Shown piece by piece: positions 1-7,123 of a stretch of DNA of 14,848 nucleotides (positions are counted from its first letter, which is position 1; each line of letters opens with the position of its first letter). Source of the stretch: JAVZLH01 sp049700435 (GTDB taxonomy: Archaea > Thermoproteota > Bathyarchaeia > Bathyarchaeales > Bathycorpusculaceae); NCBI GenBank assembly GCA_049700435.1, contig JBNAVK010000035.1:1-14848 (forward strand), in the 5' to 3' direction. The position numbers and the translations under genes were made by a program. Under the pieces are notes generated by a model. That model did not search any database and was not told the origin of the DNA. It was given only the letters and a program-made list of their open reading frames with translations.

Positions 1-54
1 GCCAAGCGCTGTTTCGGGGAAAGGTCGCCGGTTCAAATCCGGCCGGCCCCACCA
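1..54 (+). tRNA. tRNA, 3' part only (isotype not determinable)
   Basis: This is the 3' portion of a tRNA whose 5' half lies outside the window. The T-stem GCCGG (27-31), the TTCAAAT loop (32-38) and CCGGC (39-43) are perfect. They are followed by the 3' acceptor strand CGGCCCC (44-50), discriminator A51 and an encoded CCA (52-54). Bases 9-24 can fold as a stem of CT plus TTTC against GAAA plus GG. This suggests either a long (type II, perhaps Leu) variable arm or an intron in the variable region like the one in the tRNA-Pro at 8681-8788, which shares the stretch AAGCGCTGT. The anticodon is not visible, so I do not assign an isotype. Confidence 0.9.
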
Positions 55-59
55 AACTT

Positions 60-1049
60 CTATGTTATTACGAAGTGTTTGTATATTGGGTGTCCTTTAA
101 AACGTAGTGTTGTTTCTGATTTTTCCACTGTTCCGCTTGGGAGCCTTATGCATAGCGAGTTTACTATGGCGCCGTTTGGTGTGAAGCGCACTCCATCTAG
201 CAGTTCGCCTTTTGTCACGCCTGAAGCGCAGAACACTAGCTCGTTTCCCTTAGCTAATTCGTCTTGCGTGTAGGTTTTGTTTATGTTTACGCCTTCTGCC
301 GCTAGCCTATCAAGTCTTTTTGGGTCGTCGTTTTTGTCCTGCCATACTTTTACGAGCATTGTTCCGCCTAGGCATTTTACGGCTGTTGCGGCTATTGTTG
401 CTTCTGGGCCGGCTCCAGCGCCTATGAGAAGGTCTACGCCTGAGCCTTGGATGCATGTGGCTACTGCTGCTGCGATGTCTCCGTCTGGTATGAGGATTAT
501 TCTTACGCCCATTTTCCTTAGGGTTTGAAGTATTGCCGTGTGTCTTTCGCGTTCAAGCATTATCACCGTAAAGTTTTCTAGTGGTAAGCCCTTGGCGTCT
601 GCTGCTGTTCGCACTATCTTCTCTATCGACATCTCCAGCGATAATTTTCCCATAGAATGGTGGTCTGTTGCAACTTTGAAATAGTACCCGTCGTCTGGGA
701 GGACTTGGAAGCAGCCTTTCGGCGCGCATGCCAATGCTGAAATAGCGTCCTTTCTTCCCTTTGAGGCGGCTGTTGTGCCGTCAACTGGGTCTATTACGAA
801 CTCTACTTTTGGTCCTTTTCCAGTTCCAACTTTTTCTCGGCGCATGAACGTTGGTGCATTGTCTTTTGGTCCTTCGCATGCGATTACTTCGCCGTCCACA
901 TCTGTTTGCGCTAAAACAGCTCTTGAAAATTGGACAGCCTTCTCGTCTATTAGGTCTGGGTTGCCTTGTCCAATGTGTAATGCTGCGCCGACAGCCGCTG
1001 CGATTGTGATTCGTGTTAGAGATGGTGCTAAAGCTCTTAGGGAAACCAA
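60..1049 (-). CDS. glpX: Class II fructose-1,6-bisphosphatase, GlpX type
   Basis: The product is predicted to hydrolyse fructose-1,6-bisphosphate to fructose-6-phosphate in gluconeogenesis, in the cytoplasm. The 329 residues cover the whole GlpX fold. Compared with E. coli GlpX, the metal/substrate positions are seen as D35, the CEGPKDNAP segment (E59), DPVDGTT (87-93), the IPDGDIAAA strand-loop (187-195) and GPEAT (E216). The usual DPxEGT is DPVDGT here, with D90 in the place of the family Glu, which resembles the inositol-phosphatase motif. The start is TTG at 1047-1049, preceded by GGTGA with 4-nt spacing; the N-terminus then matches the family's first helix. It lies 28 bp downstream of the epimerase gene and is probably the last gene of that operon. 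Its TAG stop is only 5 bp from the convergent tRNA end. Many archaea use the bifunctional aldolase/phosphatase instead, so GlpX could coexist with it. Confidence 0.9.
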   Translation of the reverse strand: MVSLRALAPSLTRITIAAAVGAALHIGQGNPDLIDEKAVQFSRAVLAQTDVDGEVIACEGPKDNAPTFMRREKVGTGKGPKVEFVIDPVDGTTAASKGRKDAISALACAPKGCFQVLPDDGYYFKVATDHHSMGKLSLEMSIEKIVRTAADAKGLPLENFTVIMLERERHTAILQTLRKMGVRIILIPDGDIAAAVATCIQGSGVDLLIGAGAGPEATIAATAVKCLGGTMLVKVWQDKNDDPKRLDRLAAEGVNINKTYTQDELAKGNELVFCASGVTKGELLDGVRFTPNGAIVNSLCIRLPSGTVEKSETTLRFKGHPIYKHFVIT

Positions 1050-1077
1050 GTGTTCACCAATCTAAGATTAAAGTTCT

Positions 1078-2190
1078 TTACTTGTAAACTTTTATTGGTT
1101 TTCCAAGAAGGTGCGCGTCTAGTTCCTTTATGCCTAATCCATGTTGTTTTGTGAATGTGCGCTTTGAATCTTTAACTTTTGTTCCGCCCCTTTTTACGAG
1201 TTTGTCTTTGTGTATTAGGTCGGAGTCTAGGTCTGCGTACGTTATGTTTTTTGATGCTGCTGCTAGGTGGGCGCCGGCAGCTATGCCTATCTGTGATTCG
1301 CCCATACACCCTATCATGCATGGTATGCCCGCGGCTTCGGCGATGTCTGCGATTTTTCTTCCTTTGTGTATTCCTCCGCTTTTCATTAGTTTGATGTTGA
1401 TTAGGTCTACTGCTTCGGCTTTTATTATGCGTATGGCGTCTTCTGGTGAGTGGACGCTTTCATCCGCCATTATGGGTATTGGCGAGTTCCGCTTTACCTC
1501 GATTAAGCCTTTTAGGTTTTCTGCTGGTACGGGTTGCTCTGCGAATTCTATTTTGAATTTTTCCATTTTGTTTAGGGCTTCTATGGCTTGTTTAGGCGTC
1601 CAGCCTTGGTTTGCGTCTATTCTTATTGCGATTTCGTTGCCCACAGCCTCCCTTATCAGCCTAATGCGTTCCACATCTTCTGTGGGGTTTACGCCAACCT
1701 TGACTTTTAGGGCTTTAAACCCCTTTTTGACTGCTTTTCGGGCGTCTTTAGCCATCTCTTTTGGAGATTTTATTCCAAGCGTTATGTCTGTTAGGACTTC
1801 TGTGCGGTAGCCTCCCAAAACCATGAATAACGGTTTTTTAACAGTTTTTCCTAAAATGTCATGCAGGGCTATGTCTATTGCCGCTTTTGCAGCTGGATTT
1901 CCCCTCACAATGGAATCCATAAGCTCAACGTCTTGTTCTATCCGCAACGGGCACTTGCCTATAAGCTTCGGAGCAATCTTTTCTAACGTTTTGAGGACTG
2001 TTTCTTGTGTTTCGCCAGTAACCCTTTCTGAAGGTGAGGATTCTCCCCAACCGATTACGCCGTAGTCTGTGGTTACCTTTACAACTACGTTGTGGCTTTC
2101 TGTGCTTGCTTCAGGCGCGATTCTGAAGGGCTCGTGGTAGGCTAGTTTGACTGGATAAACTTCAATTTGTTCGATTCCCAAGCTTGACAC
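1078..2190 (-). CDS. Dipeptide epimerase-like enzyme (enolase superfamily, muconate-lactonizing subgroup)
   Basis: This is an enolase-superfamily enzyme of 370 residues, the usual length. The N-terminal capping domain (about 5-125) is followed by a TIM barrel. Catalytic and metal positions are all present: KVK at 162-164 (acid/base Lys), D192 in RIDANQGW, E218 in EFAEQP, D243 in MADES, and the opposite-face K267 in NIKLMKSGG. This set is typical of L-Ala-D/L-Glu and related dipeptide epimerases and of o-succinylbenzoate synthase. The NIKLMKSGG and GCMGES signatures favour the epimerase branch, but substrate cannot be read from sequence. The start is GTG at 2188-2190 with no strong ribosome binding site; a TTG three codons on is an alternative. 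It lies 28 bp before glpX and 34-87 bp after the ABC permease, depending on where that gene really ends. With no peptidoglycan in most archaea, a role in peptide or amino-acid salvage is plausible. Confidence 0.87.
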   Translation of the reverse strand: MSSLGIEQIEVYPVKLAYHEPFRIAPEASTESHNVVVKVTTDYGVIGWGESSPSERVTGETQETVLKTLEKIAPKLIGKCPLRIEQDVELMDSIVRGNPAAKAAIDIALHDILGKTVKKPLFMVLGGYRTEVLTDITLGIKSPKEMAKDARKAVKKGFKALKVKVGVNPTEDVERIRLIREAVGNEIAIRIDANQGWTPKQAIEALNKMEKFKIEFAEQPVPAENLKGLIEVKRNSPIPIMADESVHSPEDAIRIIKAEAVDLINIKLMKSGGIHKGRKIADIAEAAGIPCMIGCMGESQIGIAAGAHLAAASKNITYADLDSDLIHKDKLVKRGGTKVKDSKRTFTKQHGLGIKELDAHLLGKPIKVYK

Positions 2191-2224
2191 CGAAAAGATG
2201 TTTATTCGGTTTTGTGGAAAAGCT

Positions 2225-2289
2225 TTACTGCAGTTCTTCAGAGGGTTTTTCGCGTCGTCTCATTAATCCCTTGAACTTCAGTTTTGCCG
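2225..2289 (-). pseudogene. Out-of-frame C-terminal tail of the ABC permease
   Basis: In the +1 frame relative to the permease there is an open stretch ending in TAA at 2225-2227. It encodes about 21 residues, KTAKLKFKGLMRRREKPSEE then LQ. A positively charged cytoplasmic tail after the last TM helix is usual in ABC-2 permeases. The shift coincides with the eight-base homopolymer at 2290-2297. If the tail belongs to the permease, the gap to the epimerase start shrinks from 87 to 34 bp, in keeping with the rest of the operon. Alternatively it is ordinary intergenic DNA, and the short run from ATG (MRRREKPSEELQ) has no function. Confidence 0.5.
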
Positions 2290-3492
2290 TTTTTTTTCTG
2301 TTGCGAAAAGCCTGGAGGCAAAGTACATTATGGCTACTGTGAAGACTGCAACGTAGGCTATTCCGCCTAGTGCGGTTATGTAATCACCCATTATCACGGC
2401 TTTCGAGGTTATTATTGGGTGGCTGTATGGAATGGCGTAAATTAGAATTCTTAATGCCATTGGAATTGCGTTAACATCCAAATACATGAGTGCAAGTGAA
2501 GGAATGAATATTAATGGATAAATATAGCCCACAAGCGACTGTGCGCTTCTAACGTCTTCTGCAAAAGCGGAAATTATTACGGCCAGAGCCAAAGCCGAAA
2601 GCAGTGTGACGAATAGTGATATTCCCAAAAGTGTATAGCCAAACATTGATGGAACAAGCCCAAGTGTAGCCAAATCCACGTTAACGTTTGACGGAATCGC
2701 CGATGAAAGTGAATCAAGATAGTAGGTGAAGCCAACCATGTATGCTAATGCGCCTATCGCAGCAACAATTATTGAGCCAGACAATTTTCCCAGAAGAATT
2801 GAGAAGCGGTCCATTGGCAAAGTTAGAAGCGTCTCCAAAGTTTTCGCTTCCTTTTCCATAGCCACGGAGGTTGCAGCAATTTGCATTGAATAACTGAGCA
2901 AAATCATGATTATTATTGGCATGGCTATTGCTTGAGAAATCATCAAATTTGAAAGAGTTTGAACGTCTAAATCTTCTATGACTTGTCCTTTAACAATTAC
3001 TGATTTAGTTGGAAGTATGATGTTTGGGCGCAATTGTCTATTGAAATGCTCTATCAAGGAGTCAATTACGGCGGCACCTACACCAGAAAACATACTTACG
3101 CCAGAAAAGACGCTATAAAATTCAATGCGAACTTGCATTCCAGATGTCAAATTTGCGCTGAAGTCGCTTGGAATAACGATGGCTTCCGTAACGTTGTTTT
3201 GAGCCATCAACTCAACTATATTCACAGACTCGGCGGTATTAATTGGTATTACATTGAACGAGGAATTTATGTAGGCTATGAATTGTGTTGCGCCGTCTCC
3301 GCTGTCATGGTTGATTATGAGGATTGTTGCTTTTGCAACGGCTTCTTGTGCGGACTGTATTGAGAAGTTCATTATTCCGCCAAGTAATGGAAACATTATC
3401 AAGGGTATTATTATCATTCCAATGAAAATCTTGGGGTCTCTAATGAGTTCTTTAAGCTCTTTTAATAGGAAGTTTCCAAAACCTTTAAGCAA
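2278..3492 (-). CDS. ABC-2 type transporter permease (NatB-like)
   Basis: This is the membrane subunit of an ABC exporter, partner of the ATPase at 3485-4216. One TM helix lies near the N-terminus (about residues 20-40). A large extracytoplasmic domain (about 45-180) follows, then five hydrophobic segments between about 185 and 390. The coupling motif EKEAKTLETLLTLP precedes the third segment, as in NatB/ABC-2 permeases. A longer frame opens with TTG at 3510, but TTG at 3490-3492 is preferred: AGGTGG (3499-3504) sits 6 nt upstream and the overlap with the ATPase stop is then 8 bp, typical of translational coupling. That gives 404 residues. The end is suspect. A run of eight A (T8 at 2290-2297 on the plus strand) precedes the stop; one more A would continue the frame to a TAA at 2225-2227, adding a basic tail (KLKFKGLMRRRE...) natural for this family. 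The transported substrate is unknown. Confidence 0.88.
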   Translation of the reverse strand: MLKGFGNFLLKELKELIRDPKIFIGMIIIPLIMFPLLGGIMNFSIQSAQEAVAKATILIINHDSGDGATQFIAYINSSFNVIPINTAESVNIVELMAQNNVTEAIVIPSDFSANLTSGMQVRIEFYSVFSGVSMFSGVGAAVIDSLIEHFNRQLRPNIILPTKSVIVKGQVIEDLDVQTLSNLMISQAIAMPIIIMILLSYSMQIAATSVAMEKEAKTLETLLTLPMDRFSILLGKLSGSIIVAAIGALAYMVGFTYYLDSLSSAIPSNVNVDLATLGLVPSMFGYTLLGISLFVTLLSALALAVIISAFAEDVRSAQSLVGYIYPLIFIPSLALMYLDVNAIPMALRILIYAIPYSHPIITSKAVIMGDYITALGGIAYVAVFTVAIMYFASRLFATEKKRQN

Positions 3493-4216
3493 GCTTAACC
3501 ACCTTCGCAAAAACTTCTTCTAGGTTCGTGCTCGCGTATTTTTCCTTAAGCTCTTGCGGTTTTCCTTCAGCAACAATTTTACCCATGTTCAATAGGGCTA
3601 CTCTATCACATAGATGCTCCACTTCCAGCATGTTGTGGCTTGAAAGTAGCACCGTTACGCCATGCTCTTTCATGTAGCGCTTTATGATTTCTCTAACATG
3701 ATAGGAGTGCAAAACGTCCAAACCGCTTGTCGGTTCATCTAAAATTGCAAGTTTAGGCTTCGTCATCAAAGCCCTTGCAACCAAAAGCCTACGCTTCATT
3801 CCTTTACTGTACGTTTTAGATTTATCCCTCAACCTTTCGCCTAAACCAGAAATTTCAGCAGCTTCCTCCACGATTTTCTGAACTTCGCCCTTATCGTTTG
3901 TGTTAAATTTTGCCATGAATTCGAGATATTCCCAGCCAGAAAGGTTAGGGTAGGCGCCAGCCTCTTCTGGTAGATAGGTTATTATTTTGCGAACTTCGCT
4001 TGCGTTTTCGACAACGTCTAAACCGAAAACTTTGGCAGTTCCAGCTGTTGGCAGAAGCAGTGTGGAAATTATGCGCAGTGCTGTTGTTTTTCCAGCGCCG
4101 TTTGGACCGATTAAGCCGAAAATTTCTCCTTGGTTGATTTTGAGGCTTAGTCCGTCTAGGGCGCGTATGTTTCCGAATACTTTAACAAGGTTTTGTGTTT
4201 CAACTGCAAAGCTCAT
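3485..4216 (-). CDS. ABC transporter ATP-binding protein (NatA/ABC-2 exporter type)
   Basis: This cytoplasmic ATPase subunit energises the ABC-2 permease encoded immediately downstream. Counting from an upstream ATG at 4247-4249, Walker A is GPNGAGKTT (48-56), the Q-loop is YLPEEAG (Glu in place of Gln, common in this exporter family), the signature is YSKGMKRR (147-154), Walker B is LAILDEPTSGLD (167-178) and the H-loop His is in SSHN. I prefer the ATG at 4214-4216, giving 243 residues. The family N-terminus (ETQNLVKVFG) begins just after it, and a TATA-like TTTTTAAA lies at 4251-4258, so a transcript would start downstream of the first ATG. The gene overlaps the permease by 8 bp. It probably heads the operon permease-epimerase-glpX. 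Confidence 0.93.
   Translation of the reverse strand: MSFAVETQNLVKVFGNIRALDGLSLKINQGEIFGLIGPNGAGKTTALRIISTLLLPTAGTAKVFGLDVVENASEVRKIITYLPEEAGAYPNLSGWEYLEFMAKFNTNDKGEVQKIVEEAAEISGLGERLRDKSKTYSKGMKRRLLVARALMTKPKLAILDEPTSGLDVLHSYHVREIIKRYMKEHGVTVLLSSHNMLEVEHLCDRVALLNMGKIVAEGKPQELKEKYASTNLEEVFAKVVKLA
3499..3504 (-). promoter_or_regulatory. Ribosome binding site that decides the permease start
   Basis: AGGTGG, complementary to the archaeal 16S 3' end, lies inside the last codons of the ATPase gene and 6 nt before a TTG at 3490-3492. It supports that start over the TTG at 3508-3510, which would place this site inside the coding region. Confidence 0.6.
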
Positions 4217-4250
4217 TGTTGTTCTTCCCCCGAACCATTGGTTCAGCATG

Positions 4251-4264
4251 TTTAAAAAGGTTAA
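4251..4264 (-). promoter_or_regulatory. TATA/BRE-like promoter of the ABC-epimerase-glpX operon
   Basis: Read on the minus strand, TTAACC (BRE-like) is followed by TTTTTAAA (4251-4258). A start site about 25 nt downstream would fall near 4228-4230, leaving a leader of roughly a dozen nucleotides before the ATG at 4216. It lies in the gap after the metallopeptidase stop, so the exporter operon can be transcribed on its own. Confidence 0.45.
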
Positions 4265-4285
4265 GTTCGCAAATGCGCCCTTTAC

Positions 4286-4792
4286 TCATCTTTTTGAAGG
4301 TGGTACATACTTCACATTAAGCGTTTTTGCTAGTTTTCGCAGTTCTCTTTCGCTAATCCACTCTGTCTTTAGGTATTGGCATATTCTAGCGTCATCTAAA
4401 CCAAGCCTGCGGGCTTCTTCAACAGCGTGGCGGTAAGCCTCAATTTCTGTTGGTCTCCCAACATAGTCATACCTATCATCGAAAAGCTTCTTGCCTTCCA
4501 TAAACTGCCTCACGTGAACAAGCTCGTGTATGATGTCTAAGTAAATGTCAATTAAGTCGCCATTATTCAGGTAGTAAGCACTAATCATCAAGTGGCCGTC
4601 AATGTCGCTTACGCCCATGTAACCCCTAAAACCAACAAACTCAACTTGGAGGTTGCGCAGGACTTCTGCTGTTTTTTCGCCGAAAATGCGTTTAACAGCC
4701 TCAACATTTTCAAAACCCTTAAAATATTCTGTGAAAGGATGCGTTGTAATCCTAACTTTTCTAGGTATTTTGACTCCAAGCTGTGCCTCCAC
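4286..4792 (-). CDS. Small HExxH zinc metallopeptidase-like protein
   Basis: The product has 168 residues, no signal peptide and no membrane segment, so it is presumably cytoplasmic. The hallmark is HELVH (H89, E90, H93) on a helix (DIIHELVHVRQ). About 20 residues further is PTEIEAYRHAVEE, where E116 or E118 could be the third zinc ligand, as in gluzincin-like peptidases. A beta-rich N-terminal half (about 10-75) precedes the active-site helix. The C-terminus is a short basic helix pair. I cannot name the family more precisely; SprT-like or other minimal gluzincins are the nearest idea. The start is GTG at 4790-4792; a G-rich GGGGGT about 12 nt upstream is a poor ribosome binding site. It is divergent from the GNAT gene at 4906 and lies upstream of the ABC operon, which seems to have its own promoter. 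Confidence 0.75.
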   Translation of the reverse strand: MEAQLGVKIPRKVRITTHPFTEYFKGFENVEAVKRIFGEKTAEVLRNLQVEFVGFRGYMGVSDIDGHLMISAYYLNNGDLIDIYLDIIHELVHVRQFMEGKKLFDDRYDYVGRPTEIEAYRHAVEEARRLGLDDARICQYLKTEWISERELRKLAKTLNVKYVPPSKR

Positions 4793-4841
4793 GGTTGCTG
4801 TTTACCCCCTTAATTTTACTTTTCTCATGTTCACTATCCTA

Positions 4842-4853
4842 GTAAAGTTTATG
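4842..4853 (+). promoter_or_regulatory. Candidate TATA box ahead of the GNAT operon
   Basis: GTAAAG followed by TTTATG resembles a BRE plus TATA box, about 53 nt before the ATG at 4906. A start about 25 nt downstream would give a leader of roughly 30 nt that includes GCGGAAAG as a weak ribosome binding site. The call rests on position and composition only. Confidence 0.35.
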
Positions 4854-4905
4854 CCAACAAAAGCGAGATAAACCGCACTCAGAAAAGACTAAAGCGGAAA
4901 GTCAA

Positions 4906-5748
4906 ATGTTTAATGTTAGAAGAATGACTCAAGAAGATGTTGAATTTGCGGTTCGCATAACCGACGCAATGAACTGGAACCTAACAGAGCAAGACTTCGC
5001 GTTTATGATGCAACTTGAACCAGAAGGATGCTTTACACTGTTATGCGATTCGGAAAAAATTGGTATAACAACAACAATAAGCTACGGCAAAATTGGTTGG
5101 ATTGGAAACGTTGTTGTAGACGAGAAATACCGCAGAAGAGGAGCTGGAAGCACCATCATAAAACACGCAATAAACTACTTAAAAAGCAAGGGCGCCGAAA
5201 CAGTAGGCTTATACTCATACAAGGAAAAAGCTGATTTCTACGCACGACTAGGCTTCAAACGCGACTTGGAATTCACAGTTCTAAACGGCGAAGTTTTATC
5301 TTCAAATGTTGAAGCGACTAACATAAAAAAGACGGAAAAAACTGACATTCAAAAAATAATAGAATTTGACAGCCTCTATTTCGGAGCATTCAGAAGAAAA
5401 TTGCTGGAAAAAATCATTAACGAAATGAACAGCTTATGCCACTATTACGCTGAGAATGGGGAAATTTTTGGATACGCCACAGCAAAGGTTTACGCCAACT
5501 ATGCAGAGATAGGACCACTCGTTTGCAGAAGAGAAAAAAGTGGCATAGCCAAGAACCTTCTAGGTGCAATACTAAAAAGGGTTAATGGTTTAGAAGTTTC
5601 AATTTGTCTACCAAAGAAGGAGAAGGAAATGGTGAACATGCTTCTGAATTCTGGACTTGAGGAAAGCTTCACCGTTGTTAGGATGTTTTCTGGACCAATA
5701 ACTTTTAGGGACTGCGTTTACATTGCTGAATCCCTTGAAAGAGGGTGA
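4906..5748 (+). CDS. Two-domain GNAT-family N-acetyltransferase
   Basis: This is a predicted acetyl-CoA-dependent acetyltransferase of 280 residues, about twice a single GNAT domain. The N-terminal domain (about 1-125) carries the motif A pyrophosphate loop in VVVDEKYRRRGAGSTII (RRRGAG at 76-81), followed by the usual FYARLGFKR strand (111-119). The C-terminal half (about 140-275) looks like the degenerate second GNAT-like domain of YitH-type enzymes: it has IFGYATAKVYANYAEIGPLV but no good acetyl-CoA loop, so it probably shapes the acceptor site. The acceptor is unknown. The ATG at 4906 follows a weak GCGGAAAG site. The TGA stop overlaps the ribosome binding site of the next gene, so the two are translationally coupled. 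Confidence 0.88.
   Translation: MFNVRRMTQEDVEFAVRITDAMNWNLTEQDFAFMMQLEPEGCFTLLCDSEKIGITTTISYGKIGWIGNVVVDEKYRRRGAGSTIIKHAINYLKSKGAETVGLYSYKEKADFYARLGFKRDLEFTVLNGEVLSSNVEATNIKKTEKTDIQKIIEFDSLYFGAFRRKLLEKIINEMNSLCHYYAENGEIFGYATAKVYANYAEIGPLVCRREKSGIAKNLLGAILKRVNGLEVSICLPKKEKEMVNMLLNSGLEESFTVVRMFSGPITFRDCVYIAESLERG
5743..5748 (+). promoter_or_regulatory. Ribosome binding site overlapping the GNAT stop codon
   Basis: GGGTGA contains the GNAT gene's TGA stop and sits 6 nt before TTG at 5755-5757. It is what supports TTG as the start of the downstream 451-residue protein, which has no nearby ATG. Confidence 0.7.
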
Positions 5749-5754
5749 AAGCAC

Positions 5755-7110
5755 TTGGCACAAGAGAACCTAGCCAAAACCATCCTGGAAGACTTTTTGA
5801 AAAATTCATGGTCATGTATAGAAATTTTGGTGAAAGAACTCGCAAAATTTGAAGGAAACGAGAAAAGGGAGTTCACCTTCTTCCAATTTAAAAACGGCAA
5901 AAAACACGATTTCAAGCTTAGCGGCAAACACTTCTTTCTAAGAAGCTCAGTTGAGTACTCAAACCCGCAGCTAACAGTTGAAGAAGTTCAAGGAATAATC
6001 GCCGCCCGCCTACTCGAAGTTTGCGTAAACTATTTCCACCAGCATGGTTTAAGCAAAGTCAGAAAAGAGGATATTAACCAGCTATGTGAGATGCTTCAAA
6101 AACCGCCAGAAGGAAAAATCGTCGCATTCTTGCTCAACACGGATGATACGGAGCCAGACAGATATTCAATGAATCCGCTAAAAGAATCAATTGTGGCAAG
6201 CGGGCAAAGCGCCTTCCCATCAGCCTACGTCAAAACTGAAAAGCTGAAAATTGACGAAAACTTCGCCAGAAAATATGATGGAACACTAATATCACAAGGC
6301 GAAATCGAACTAATAAGGCGGCATTTAGAAAACTGCAACGACAGCTACGTGGACATGGTTGACGCAGTGAAATATGAACAGATGGAAAGGCTTTCAGAAA
6401 TTTTTGGGATGAACTTATGCTTGTACGCTATGCGCATGCCAATCGAAACGATGCAGAATGAGGACACGCAAGGCTTACTGCACCACATCATAAAAGAAAT
6501 ACATACGGATTATCACACCATTGAAAGCGCATACCAATGCATGGGCAGAAGCATGAAAAAACGCACAACACTTTTGACGGTTCCACATTCCGTCAAGGGT
6601 TATGGCTCAAAACGCGCGGCAAGAGGCAGAATTTACTTTGAAAACGAGAAACTGAAAAGCGTGAAAGTGGCATACAAGACTACGCCGCTTTACCCAAACG
6701 CCATAGACCCAAATGACGTAAGCATAGCAAAAGCCGAAGACGAATTCACAGTTGAAGGAGAAAACCTAACAAACTACGATTTCAAGAAAACACCGTCATC
6801 ACCACAATTCTTTCTATACTCGCTAGCTTCGCCAGAAAACGCCGCACTCTGGCATGGCATAGGCGTCTTCGGAGCAAAAGAACTCTTAAAAAGTTACGTC
6901 GCCATACGCAATGCTTGCGCAAACAATGCTCTAATTAGGAATTTAAGCGCCTATGGAGTGTCCACAAAAATTCCAACGCAATTCAATCTTTCACCCCAGC
7001 ACATGTGGGTTCACCCAAAACACCGCAACATAGACGCAAGCATAGGCTGCGTTGAAAATATTGAAGAACTGGCAAAAATGGGCATGCATGTTGAACATAT
7101 CCCACTATGA
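5755..7110 (+). CDS. Uncharacterised 451-residue protein, middle gene of the GNAT operon
   Basis: I do not recognise this family. The protein is soluble: no signal peptide, no membrane segment. An amphipathic, charged N-terminal helix (1-32) is followed by a beta-rich stretch (38-68). A mostly helical centre (75-270) contains ISQGEIELIRRHLENCND (179-196) and a His-rich helix, HHIIKEIHTDYHTIESAY (243-260). A basic segment, KGYGSKRAARGR (281-292), and a beta-rich region (290-345) come next. The C-terminal part ends in QHMWVHPKHRNIDASIGCVE (415-434) and MHVEHIP. The clustered His, Asp and Cys residues could bind metal, but no known motif is complete. The TTG start is fixed by GGGTGA 6 nt upstream. 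It is 6 bp after the GNAT gene and 13 bp before the hydrolase gene, so a shared pathway is likely. Codon use and frame integrity look normal. Confidence 0.82.
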   Translation: MAQENLAKTILEDFLKNSWSCIEILVKELAKFEGNEKREFTFFQFKNGKKHDFKLSGKHFFLRSSVEYSNPQLTVEEVQGIIAARLLEVCVNYFHQHGLSKVRKEDINQLCEMLQKPPEGKIVAFLLNTDDTEPDRYSMNPLKESIVASGQSAFPSAYVKTEKLKIDENFARKYDGTLISQGEIELIRRHLENCNDSYVDMVDAVKYEQMERLSEIFGMNLCLYAMRMPIETMQNEDTQGLLHHIIKEIHTDYHTIESAYQCMGRSMKKRTTLLTVPHSVKGYGSKRAARGRIYFENEKLKSVKVAYKTTPLYPNAIDPNDVSIAKAEDEFTVEGENLTNYDFKKTPSSPQFFLYSLASPENAALWHGIGVFGAKELLKSYVAIRNACANNALIRNLSAYGVSTKIPTQFNLSPQHMWVHPKHRNIDASIGCVENIEELAKMGMHVEHIPL

Positions 7111-7112
7111 AA

Positions 7113-7120
7113 GAGGCGAT
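7113..7120 (+). promoter_or_regulatory. Ribosome binding site of the metallo-hydrolase gene
   Basis: GAGGCGAT lies between the upstream TGA stop and ATG 7124, with 3-nt spacing. It supports ATG 7124 over a longer in-frame extension to 7052 that would overlap the previous gene by 59 bp. Confidence 0.6.
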
Positions 7121-7123
7121 AAA

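Noticed and set aside
1130..1810. Long open frame (226 codons) on the plus strand
   Set aside because: It is antisense to the epimerase gene, whose catalytic motifs are all in the minus-strand frame; the plus-strand product is Ser/Met/Phe-rich with no domain.
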